Below, one piece after another: positions 1 to 5,296 of a stretch of DNA of 5,922 nucleotides. The notes beneath the pieces were generated by a model that was given only the letters and a program-made list of their open reading frames with translations, was not told the origin of the DNA and did not search any database. Location: NCBI GenBank assembly GCA_035544515.1, contig DATKEG010000096.1, positions 1 to 5,922 of the forward strand, given 5' to 3'. Origin of the DNA: DATKEG01 sp035544515. Its GTDB lineage: Bacteria; Acidobacteriota; Vicinamibacteria; Fen-336. How positions within the stretch are numbered: position 1 is the first letter of the stretch; each line of letters starts with the position of its first letter. Both the position numbers and the translations under genes were made by a program.

Positions 1-766
1 CCGCCCGTCCCTTGGGACCGGCGCGCTCGACGGCGGGGCGCGGCCGCGGAGGCAGCGGGAGGAACTCCACCACCCCGGTCGAGAGCAGCCCGAAGAGGCT
101 CTTCTGCGTCTCCTCGAGCGGCAGCGGGATGAGCTGCATCACCTCCCGCGCGCTCAGCGTGCCGTCCACACGTGAGAGCAGGTACCCGTCCGTGGGGGAG
201 AGGTTGATGCGCTGGAAGCGCAGCAACGGGTCGTTGGAGAGGCCCACCACGCGGTCGATGTCGCCGAGCGAGTAGCGCACGACGTCCGGGTCCTGCACGC
301 CGCGCGCCGCCTCCAGGATGAGGTCGCCCGTGGAGAGCTTCAGCGTGACATCGCCCTCGTGCTGGACCGACTCGTCCTGCTCGTGGAACTCGTATTCGCC
401 GTCCGCCCACGTGAACACCTTGGCCAGGATGTCGTGCACGTGGCGGGCGACCGCATCCTCCAGCCCGTCCTTGTCGATGAGCCCGAGCTCCATCAACACG
501 ACGCCCAGCCGCTTCCGGTCGCGGAGCATGAACCCGAGCGCGCGCTTGAGGTCTCCCTCGGTGAGCCGGCCCCGGCGCAGGAGCGTGTCGCCCATGCGCT
601 CCTCGCGCACGTTGCTGTCGGCGTTGATCAGGTGGCCGCGGCGCACGTGAACGCTGCGCCGCTCGTCGCCGCGAGCGAAGGTCAGCAGGCCCGTCTTCCG
701 ACCCACATAGAGGTCGCGGAGCAGGCCCGGCAACACTCCTTCGGCGAGCCGGCCCTTCGTTTCCAT
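1..766 (-). CDS. DUF4388 (PATAN-type) protein with GspE/MshE-N-like insert, 3' end cut by window edge
   Basis: The minus-strand frame is open from an ATG at 764-766 to the left edge, giving 255 codons and no stop, so the C-terminus is missing. The first 50 residues show a DUF4388 pattern: a short amphipathic segment, then KTGLLTF (about 25-30), then VHVRRGHLINADS (about 39-51). Residues 58-125 (RMGDTLLRRGRLTEGDLKRA, later LGVVLMELGLI) resemble the paired-helix repeat of GspE/MshE N-terminal domains. ADGEYEF (about 121-127) looks like the resumed last strand of DUF4388. Residues 185-240 (NLSPTDGYLLSRVDGTLSAR onward) look like a small winged-helix-type segment, after which a proline/arginine-rich linker begins. 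DUF4388 proteins occur in bacterial gliding and two-component signalling systems; the exact role here is unknown. No Shine-Dalgarno precedes the ATG and no in-frame start lies just upstream. Family assignment is from pattern recognition only. The missing end may carry another domain. Confidence 0.8.
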   Translation of the reverse strand, partial: METKGRLAEGVLPGLLRDLYVGRKTGLLTFARGDERRSVHVRRGHLINADSNVREERMGDTLLRRGRLTEGDLKRALGFMLRDRKRLGVVLMELGLIDKDGLEDAVARHVHDILAKVFTWADGEYEFHEQDESVQHEGDVTLKLSTGDLILEAARGVQDPDVVRYSLGDIDRVVGLSNDPLLRFQRINLSPTDGYLLSRVDGTLSAREVMQLIPLPLEETQKSLFGLLSTGVVEFLPLPPRPRPAVERAGPKGRA

Positions 767-787
767 GTGAGGCGTCTGGCCGGCGCG

Positions 788-793
788 AGTATA
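788..793 (-). promoter_or_regulatory. Possible -10 box for the DUF4388 gene
   Basis: Read on the minus strand this is TATACT, five of six matches to the sigma-70 -10 consensus. It lies 21 nt before the ATG at 766, inside the 72-bp gap after the dehydrogenase gene. No recognisable -35 box is seen 16-18 bp upstream. If used, the leader would be about 14 nt, without a ribosome binding site. No convincing terminator hairpin is visible in 767-838, so read-through from the upstream operon is also possible. Confidence 0.35.
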
Positions 794-838
794 GCGCAGG
801 CTCCCTTTTTCTCCTTGCGGTCTCTCCGTTGGCCTCGG

Positions 839-1876
839 CTAACGCTTCTTCCCGGGCAGGGTCTTCAGCTCGGCGGGGTTGAAGCGGTGGAGCAGGGGCA
901 GATCCCTCATGGTGAGCATGCCGGGGCGGGCCGCCATCAGCTTGGGGATGCTGTTGACCACGATGGCGGCGGTGGCCATGTCGCCCGCGATGCCGCCGGT
1001 GACCGTCATGTCGATCGGCGGCGTGCCGTCGATCAGCACGTGGTCGCGCGGGAGCTCCGCGCCCACGTACATCTGCAGGTCGAGGCTCACGGCCAGCTCG
1101 CCGTCCCGGTAGCCGCGCACCACCTGCTTGATGCCGGCGGCCGACCCGGCCGGGATGCGCAGGTAGTCGGTCTCGAGGTCGCGGGGCGCGATGGCCGGCT
1201 CCAGCGTCTCGTCCACCTTGTCGAGCTTCCATCCGAGCGCGCTCGCGATCATGTGCGCGGATTCCACCAGGCCCACGTGGCGCACCGTCCCCTCGGTGAG
1301 GGCCCGGCGGAACTGGGCCAGGTTCAGCCCCGCCCCCACCTTGCGCTGCAGCGGCAGCCGCCGCGTGCGCACGTCCACGATCCGCGTCACGGACACCCGG
1401 TTCACGGCCGAGCAGGGGCCGGTCAGCATGAGCGCGAGGGCGTCCATCGCGTAACCGGGATTGACGCCCGTGGAGAGCACGGACACCTTCTTCCTCCGGG
1501 CCAGCTTGTCCAGCTCGCGGAAGGCGGCCACGTGGTCGGGGGTCGGGAAGGCCAGCTCCTCGCAGGTGGTCAGGACGTTCATGCCGCGCGCGACGAGGGC
1601 GGCGACCTGGGGCCTGATGGCCTTGAGCGAGGACGAGGTCGAGAGGATGGCCACGTCGGCGCGCGTCTTGCGGAGGAAGCGGGCCGGGTCGCTGGCCACC
1701 TTCACCCGTGTGCGCCGGTTGAGGCCCAGGACCGCGCCCAGGTCCTTGCCGCCGAGCGAGGGCGAGAGGTCCGCCGCCCCCACCACCTGGAGGCCGTCGG
1801 TCTCGAGCGTCAGGCGCGCGATCGTCTGTCCGATCGGCCCCAGGCCGACGTGGATTACCTTGAGCCGGCCGGGCAT
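839..1876 (-). CDS. DapB-fold NAD(P)-dependent dehydrogenase, 2,4-diaminopentanoate dehydrogenase-like
   Basis: This 345-residue protein begins with a Rossmann nucleotide-binding segment: VIHVGLGPIGQTIA at residues 7-20, with glycines 11, 13 and 16. The segment STGVNPGYAMDALALMLT (135-152) and the C-terminal GGIAGDMATAAIVVNSIP (294-311) are characteristic, to my recognition, of the dihydrodipicolinate-reductase-like family containing 2,4-diaminopentanoate dehydrogenase of ornithine fermentation. Characterised members oxidatively deaminate a diamino acid with NAD(P). Soluble and cytoplasmic; no signal peptide or membrane segment. The ATG is supported by GGAGGG a few bases upstream. It follows the 75-residue gene by 16 nt, and both lie downstream of a lysine aminotransferase. 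That context suggests the real substrate derives from lysine or its semialdehyde, not ornithine. The family call is firm; substrate and direction of reaction are inferred. Confidence 0.85.
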   Translation of the reverse strand: MPGRLKVIHVGLGPIGQTIARLTLETDGLQVVGAADLSPSLGGKDLGAVLGLNRRTRVKVASDPARFLRKTRADVAILSTSSSLKAIRPQVAALVARGMNVLTTCEELAFPTPDHVAAFRELDKLARRKKVSVLSTGVNPGYAMDALALMLTGPCSAVNRVSVTRIVDVRTRRLPLQRKVGAGLNLAQFRRALTEGTVRHVGLVESAHMIASALGWKLDKVDETLEPAIAPRDLETDYLRIPAGSAAGIKQVVRGYRDGELAVSLDLQMYVGAELPRDHVLIDGTPPIDMTVTGGIAGDMATAAIVVNSIPKLMAARPGMLTMRDLPLLHRFNPAELKTLPGKKR

Positions 1877-1878
1877 GT

Positions 1879-1884
1879 CCCTCC
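1879..1884 (-). promoter_or_regulatory. Shine-Dalgarno for the DapB-fold dehydrogenase
   Basis: On the minus strand this reads GGAGGG, two bases before the ATG at 1874-1876 (three bases if counted from GGAGG). It sits in the 16-nt gap after the 75-residue gene. It fixes the start codon and supports translation from a shared mRNA. Confidence 0.7.
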
Positions 1885-1892
1885 GCGTGGCC

Positions 1893-2120
1893 TCAGCGCT
1901 CGACCTCCAGGGCGGGGATCTCCTCCTCGGCTTCCGCCGCCAGGATCACCGTGGACTGGATCGGGAGCAGGCTCGTGTAGTTCTTCCCCTGGGACTCGAC
2001 CGTGACCTCGTAGAACCCCTCGGGCGCCACGCGCACCAGGCGGCCCTTGGCGACCTTGGCCCCCAGGGTGTTGGCCAGGATCTCGCTGTAGATCCGCACC
2101 GCGGCTTCGCGCTCGATCAT
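1893..2120 (-). CDS. Small hypothetical protein (75 aa) between lat and the dehydrogenase
   Basis: I do not recognise this protein. It has a short N-terminal helix-like part (MIEREAAVRIYSEILANTLG). A stretch likely to form beta strands follows, from about residue 26 to 61 (GRLVRVAPEGFYEVTVESQG, then YTSLLPIQSTVILAAE), and then an acidic tail (EAEEEIPALEVER). It has no cysteines, signal peptide or membrane helix. The ORF is credible despite its size. A strong purine-rich ribosome binding site precedes the ATG, it is packed between two real genes on the same strand (43 nt after lat, 16 nt before the dehydrogenase), and its composition is that of a folded protein, not an arginine-rich shadow. 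A small subunit or accessory factor for one of the flanking enzymes is possible, but this is inferred from position alone. Confidence 0.75.
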   Translation of the reverse strand: MIEREAAVRIYSEILANTLGAKVAKGRLVRVAPEGFYEVTVESQGKNYTSLLPIQSTVILAAEAEEEIPALEVER

Positions 2121-2125
2121 CGCAA

Positions 2126-2135
2126 CCCCCCTCTC
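2126..2135 (-). promoter_or_regulatory. Shine-Dalgarno for the 75-residue protein
   Basis: On the minus strand this reads GAGAGGGGGG, five bases before the ATG at 2118-2120. It is the best evidence that the small ORF is translated and that its start is at 2120. Confidence 0.6.
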
Positions 2136-2163
2136 ACGACCGTGTCCCCGATCCCCGACGTGG

Positions 2164-3498
2164 CTACACCTCGCGCAGGCTGCGGCGGAGAAGGTCCAGG
2201 CCCGCGTCCGCCTCCGCGGGCGTGAGGTTGAGCGGCGGGCGGAACCGGATGGAGCGCACGCCGCACTTGAGCACGAGCAGGCCGTTCGTGAAGCACTGCT
2301 TGACCGCCCGGTCCCGCTGCTCGGGCGTGGGCAGGTCGAACGCGAGCATCAGCCCCCGTCCCCGCGCGTTGGTCATCAGCCCGCCCAGCTCGGTCTGCAC
2401 GCCCTCCAGCCCCCGCCTCAGGTGCTCGCCGACCTCCCGCGCGTTGTCCACCAGCCGGTCCTCGTGGACGATCTCCAGGTAGCGGGCGCAGCGCACCATG
2501 TCGGTGAGGCCGCCGCCCCAGGTGGAGTTGATCCGGGACGGCACCTTGAACACGTTCTGCGGCTCCTCGTCCACCTTCTCTCCCACGAGGCAGCCGCACA
2601 CCTGCGTCTTCTTGCCGAAGGCCAGGGCGTCCGGCGTGAGGCCGAAGTGCTCGTACGCCCACATCCGGCCCGTCATCCCGAGGCCGGTCTGCACCTCGTC
2701 CACGATGAAGAAGCATTCGTTCTCGTCGGCCAGGCGTTCGAGCGCCTGCAGGAAGGACGCGCGGAAGTGGTTGTCGCCGCCCTCGGCCTGGATCGGCTCG
2801 ATGATGACGGCCGCGACGTCGTCCGGGTGGTCCGCGAAGGCCTTGCGCACCTGGTCGAGCGCCCGCTCCTCGGCCGCGGCGACGTCCCTTTCCACCTCGG
2901 GCGTGACGGGAAAGCGCAGCTTCGGGTTGTCCACCCGCGGCCAGGCGAACTTCGGGAAGAAGTCGGTCTTCACCGGGTCGGTGTTGGTCAGGGACAGCGT
3001 GTAGCCGCTGCGGCCGTGGAAGGCCTCGCGGAAGTGGATCACCTGCGTGCCCCGCTCGCCCGCCACGCCGCGCGCGCGGTTGCGCCGGACCTTCCAGTCG
3101 AAGGCCGTCTTGAGCGCGTTCTCCACGGCCAGCGTCCCGCCCTCGATGAAGAACGCGTGCTCGAGCCCCGGCGGGATGGCCAGGCGCGCGAACGTGTCCA
3201 CGAACGTCGCGTATTCCACGCTGTAGACGTCGGCCAGCGACGGCTTGAGCTGGGCCACCCGGTGCAGCACGCGCAGGAACTCCGGCTCCTTCATCTTCGG
3301 GTGGTTGTAGCCGATGGGGTTGGACCCGAAGAACGTCATGAAGTCCAGGAACTGCACGCCCCTGCGGGCGTCGTGCACCCATGCGCCGTGGCTCTTCGCG
3401 AAGTCGAAGACGAGGTCGTACCCGTCGGCCAGGATGTGCCGGGCCAGGGTGCGGTGGACGTCGGCGGGTTCGAGCGGCGAGATGAGGGATGTCGTCAT
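2164..3498 (-). CDS. lat: L-lysine 6-transaminase (lysine epsilon-aminotransferase)
   Basis: This PLP-dependent class III aminotransferase moves the epsilon-amino group of L-lysine to 2-oxoglutarate. The products are 2-aminoadipate 6-semialdehyde (which cyclises to piperideine-6-carboxylate) and glutamate. The protein aligns almost colinearly with M. tuberculosis Rv3290c as I recall it, with a constant offset of four residues around the active site. The PLP lysine is K296 in AFGKKTQVCG (Lys300 there). Also present are E234 and E239 in IIEPIQAEGG, R163 in FHGR, D267 and Q270 in VDEVQTG, T326 in NSTWGGG, and R418 in IRFRPPLN. I chose the ATG at 3496-3498 (444 residues) because the reference is 449 residues and begins at about the same distance from the first conserved segment. 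GGGAG lies 12 nt upstream. An in-frame TTG at 3601-3603 would add 35 residues with no visible counterpart in the family. First gene of a likely three-gene operon. Confidence 0.93.
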   Translation of the reverse strand: MTTSLISPLEPADVHRTLARHILADGYDLVFDFAKSHGAWVHDARRGVQFLDFMTFFGSNPIGYNHPKMKEPEFLRVLHRVAQLKPSLADVYSVEYATFVDTFARLAIPPGLEHAFFIEGGTLAVENALKTAFDWKVRRNRARGVAGERGTQVIHFREAFHGRSGYTLSLTNTDPVKTDFFPKFAWPRVDNPKLRFPVTPEVERDVAAAEERALDQVRKAFADHPDDVAAVIIEPIQAEGGDNHFRASFLQALERLADENECFFIVDEVQTGLGMTGRMWAYEHFGLTPDALAFGKKTQVCGCLVGEKVDEEPQNVFKVPSRINSTWGGGLTDMVRCARYLEIVHEDRLVDNAREVGEHLRRGLEGVQTELGGLMTNARGRGLMLAFDLPTPEQRDRAVKQCFTNGLLVLKCGVRSIRFRPPLNLTPAEADAGLDLLRRSLREV

Positions 3499-3612
3499 GA
3501 AAACCGAGGGCTCCCGAAGGGGCGCGGGAGTCCGCGCAACAGCTTGGGTATCAACGTCTTGGACCGACGACGGGGACCGCTCGTTGACGACCGCCAGCCC
3601 CAAAAGCGGGAC

Positions 3613-3618
3613 ATATTA
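3613..3618 (-). promoter_or_regulatory. Possible -10 box for lat
   Basis: The minus strand reads TAATAT here, four of six matches to TATAAT in an otherwise very GC-rich region. Transcription would start near 3605-3607, giving a leader of about 108 nt to the chosen ATG. It also lies 9 nt before the alternative TTG start at 3603. No -35 consensus is present; that region is occupied by an inverted repeat. Confidence 0.35.
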
Positions 3619-3625
3619 GCACATG

Positions 3626-3647
3626 CGGCGCGCTCCGCTGCGCGCCG
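3626..3647. repeat. GC-rich perfect inverted repeat, candidate operator in the divergent promoter region
   Basis: The arms CGGCGCGC (3626-3633) and GCGCGCCG (3640-3647) are perfectly complementary, separated by a 6-nt loop TCCGCT. The repeat begins 7 nt upstream of the lat -10 candidate and covers the place a -35 box would occupy, about 40 bp from the opposing TATAAT. It could bind a regulator or fold as a hairpin. In such GC-rich DNA an 8-bp match can also arise by chance. Confidence 0.4.
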
Positions 3648-3661
3648 GCCTGCGTGAGCGC

Positions 3662-3688
3662 GCGGCGGCGGACGAACCGCCCCGCCGC
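3662..3688. repeat. Second GC-rich inverted repeat just upstream of the TATAAT box
   Basis: The arms GCGGCGG (3662-3668) and CCGCCGC (3682-3688) are complementary around a 13-nt centre. An alternative nested pairing is GGCGG (3667-3671) with CCGCC (3677-3681) around ACGAA. It ends one base before the -10 box at 3690 and covers the -35 region, a position where a bound protein could control the plus-strand gene. Low sequence complexity makes a chance origin quite possible. Confidence 0.25.
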
Positions 3689-3689
3689 A

Positions 3690-3695
3690 TATAAT
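3690..3695 (+). promoter_or_regulatory. Perfect -10 box (TATAAT) for the cNMP-binding/DUF4388 gene
   Basis: The hexamer is an exact sigma-70 -10 consensus in a GC-rich setting. It ends 11 nt before the ATG at 3707, so transcription would begin about at position 3702-3703, four or five bases before the start codon. No Shine-Dalgarno lies between. This arrangement is typical of leaderless transcripts. No -35 consensus is seen 16-18 bp upstream. Confidence 0.6.
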
Positions 3696-3706
3696 GGCCG
3701 CCCGGC

Positions 3707-4702
3707 ATGAGCGACACCGTCGATCCGGCCTTCCTGCGCTCGTCGGAGCTGTTCGAGAACCAGCCCGAGGAGGTCATCCAGGCCGTCTGCGCGCTCGGCC
3801 GCGTCGAGGAATTCGGGCCGGGGGCCGTCGTGGTCCGGCAGGGCGACTCCGGCGACCGGCTCTACATCGTCAAGAGCGGCGTCCTGGAGATCGTCGCCGC
3901 GCGGGCCGACGGGGCCGATGCCACGCCGGTCGCCTATCTGGGCCCCGGAGAGGTCCTCGGGGAGCTGGCCCTGCTCACGGGCTCGCCGCGTTCGGCGACC
4001 ATCCGCTCCCCCGAGCACGCCGAGCTGTTCACGCTCGACCGGGAGCTGTTCCTCGACCTCATGGAGACGCTGCCGACCTTCACCCGCAGCCTCTGCCTGC
4101 TGCTCGCCCGGCGGCTGGAGGCCACGAACCTCAAGGTCCCGCGCGCCGCCGCCAAGCAGCTCCAGGGCAACCTGCGCTTCTTCGACCTGGCCACCGTGAT
4201 CCAGACGCTGATCGCGTCGCACCAGACCGGCAGCCTGGTGGTCGCGCAGGAGGGCGGACGGAACAAGGTGGCGGAGATCTTCTTCTACAAGGGCAACGTC
4301 GCGCGCGCGCGCGTCAAACAGCTCACGGGAGACGACGCGGTCTTCCAGCTCTTCCAGGCGCCGCTCGAAGGCGAGTTCTCGTTCACGGGCCGGCCGGTGC
4401 CGGAGGAGGAGGTGCAAGCCGACGTCACCATGCCCGCCATCAGCCTCCTCATGGAGTCCGTGCGGCTCCAGGACGAGCTGCCGCTCCTCCAGGCGCGGAT
4501 CCCGGATCCGGACCGGTCCTACCGCCAGCAGGCCGCGCAGCTCGACTGGGAAGACCCGGAGACGGTGGAGCTGGCGGCCGCGGTGTGGTCGCGGCTGAAG
4601 AAGGGCGCCTCGGTCAACGAGCTCCAGCGCGAGATCCCGCGTTGCACGTACGCCATCTACAAGACGCTGGCCACGATGCTGGACGCCGGCCAGGCGAGCT
4701 AG
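3707..4702 (+). CDS. Cyclic-nucleotide-binding domain protein fused to DUF4388 (PATAN), no DNA-binding domain
   Basis: This 331-residue protein opens with a CRP/PKA-type cyclic nucleotide-binding domain. VVVRQGDSGDRLYIVKSGVL (41-60) gives the beta roll. GEVLGELALLTGSPRSATIR (81-100) is the phosphate-binding cassette, with the GEL motif and R95-S96 as in cAMP-binding family members. Residues 152-230 form a DUF4388 domain: LQGNLRFFDLATVIQTLIAS, then TGSLVV, IFFYKGNVARARV, DDAVFQLFQAPLEGEFSF. Residues 282-331 (ETVELAAAVWSRL to the end) may be a small helical or winged-helix-like module. The helix-turn-helix expected right after the cNMP domain in CRP/FNR regulators is absent, so the protein is probably a signalling adaptor and not a transcription factor. 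Cytoplasmic, no membrane helix. The ATG has no ribosome binding site but a perfect -10 box 11 nt upstream. Its TAG overlaps the stop codon of the convergent zinc-ribbon gene. Whether it binds cAMP, cGMP or c-di-GMP is unknown. Confidence 0.88.
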   Translation: MSDTVDPAFLRSSELFENQPEEVIQAVCALGRVEEFGPGAVVVRQGDSGDRLYIVKSGVLEIVAARADGADATPVAYLGPGEVLGELALLTGSPRSATIRSPEHAELFTLDRELFLDLMETLPTFTRSLCLLLARRLEATNLKVPRAAAKQLQGNLRFFDLATVIQTLIASHQTGSLVVAQEGGRNKVAEIFFYKGNVARARVKQLTGDDAVFQLFQAPLEGEFSFTGRPVPEEEVQADVTMPAISLLMESVRLQDELPLLQARIPDPDRSYRQQAAQLDWEDPETVELAAAVWSRLKKGASVNELQREIPRCTYAIYKTLATMLDAGQAS

Positions 4703-5196
4703 ACGCGGTTGGCCTCGCGGAGCAGCTTCTGGAGGCGGCGGCCCTCTTCCTTCGCCTCGTCGAGGTCGGCCAGGAGGCGGCGGATCCGCTGGCGCTTCGA
4801 GAGGAAGAGGAAGTTCAGCAGCTCGAGCACGATCCCCGCGAAGAGCCCCACGCCGGCCGCCTGCCAGGCCAGGTCGGAGTCGATGACCCGCTCGTGGAAG
4901 GCGACCTGATAGAGGAAGTAGGCCACGCCCACGCCCACGCCGTTGGCCCCGATGCCGAAGCTCCGCCGGGCGCCGTGCAGCTCGTCCTGGATGCGCTCGA
5001 TCTGCGCTTCGGTGGCCTGCAGGGCCTCGCGGACGGGGGCGATGTCGGACAGCACCAGGCGCAGCATCTCGCCCCGGCTGACCTTGTGTTTGGTCCCGCA
5101 CGAGCCGCACTTGATGTGGTCGCCGTGCGCGTAGGTGTCGGGGATGTTGACGTCCGACCGGCAGTGGACGCAACGGGCGCTTTGCGACTTCTCCAT
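4699..5196 (-). CDS. Zinc-ribbon, coiled-coil, two-transmembrane-helix protein of unknown function
   Basis: The protein is 165 residues. An N-terminal zinc ribbon uses C9-VH-C12 and C30-GS-C33, a double CxxC similar in style to short zinc-ribbon domains. Residues about 50-80 (APVREALQATEAQIERIQDE onward) look like a coiled coil. Two hydrophobic segments follow: about 81-101 (GIGANGVGVGVAYFLYQVAF) and about 109-132 (LAWQAAGVGLFAGIVLELLN onward). A charged C-terminal helix (about 133-165, SKRQRIRRLLADLDEAKEEG onward) is likely a second coiled coil. The first membrane segment is rich in glycine. With two helices, both ends probably face the cytoplasm. I do not recognise a named family. The frame stays open upstream to the window edge, but only the part from 5196 down is convincing: the Cys motif begins nine residues after this ATG, and a -10-like box sits 11 nt before it. 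The upstream part is antisense to the glycine oxidase gene. Confidence 0.82.
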   Translation of the reverse strand: MEKSQSARCVHCRSDVNIPDTYAHGDHIKCGSCGTKHKVSRGEMLRLVLSDIAPVREALQATEAQIERIQDELHGARRSFGIGANGVGVGVAYFLYQVAFHERVIDSDLAWQAAGVGLFAGIVLELLNFLFLSKRQRIRRLLADLDEAKEEGRRLQKLLREANRV

Positions 5197-5207
5197 CGGC
5201 CGCGCGA

Positions 5208-5213
5208 AGGATA
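5208..5213 (-). promoter_or_regulatory. Possible -10 box for the zinc-ribbon membrane protein
   Basis: The minus strand reads TATCCT, four of six consensus matches. It ends 11 nt before the ATG at 5196, the same spacing as the perfect TATAAT of the convergent gene. No Shine-Dalgarno lies in between, so a leaderless or near-leaderless transcript is likely. Confidence 0.4.
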
Positions 5214-5296
5214 GCAGAACGACGGGCCGGCGCAACTCGCGGCCAGGCGCGCCCGCGCGCGCACGAGGGCTCTCGCGGTGCCAGAATGGTCCAGCG

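Noticed and set aside
767..838. Possible terminator after the dehydrogenase gene
   Set aside because: The minus strand has an AAAAA run, not a U tract, and no stable stem precedes it.
359..2005. 548-codon plus-strand ORF
   Set aside because: It is antisense to three better-supported minus-strand genes. Its translation is rich in H, R, G and A with no recognisable domain, as expected for a shadow frame in GC-rich DNA.
1893..2120. 75-residue protein as the small alpha subunit of 2-amino-4-ketopentanoate thiolase (OrtA)
   Set aside because: This was considered because the neighbour resembles 2,4-diaminopentanoate dehydrogenase. I see no shared motif, and the large thiolase subunit is absent.
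2117..3382. 421-codon minus-strand ORF overlapping lat
   Set aside because: It is another frame of the lat gene, whose active-site motifs are clear. Its translation is low-complexity G, R and A.
4300..4313. Alternating GC tract (14 nt), possible Z-DNA
   Set aside because: It lies in the cNMP/DUF4388 coding frame and is explained by Val/Ala/Arg codons in a GC-rich genome. Similar tracts occur elsewhere in the window.
3694..5214. 506-codon plus-strand ORF over the cNMP/DUF4388 gene
   Set aside because: It is a neighbouring frame of the real gene and reads on antisense through the zinc-ribbon gene, with no motif of its own.
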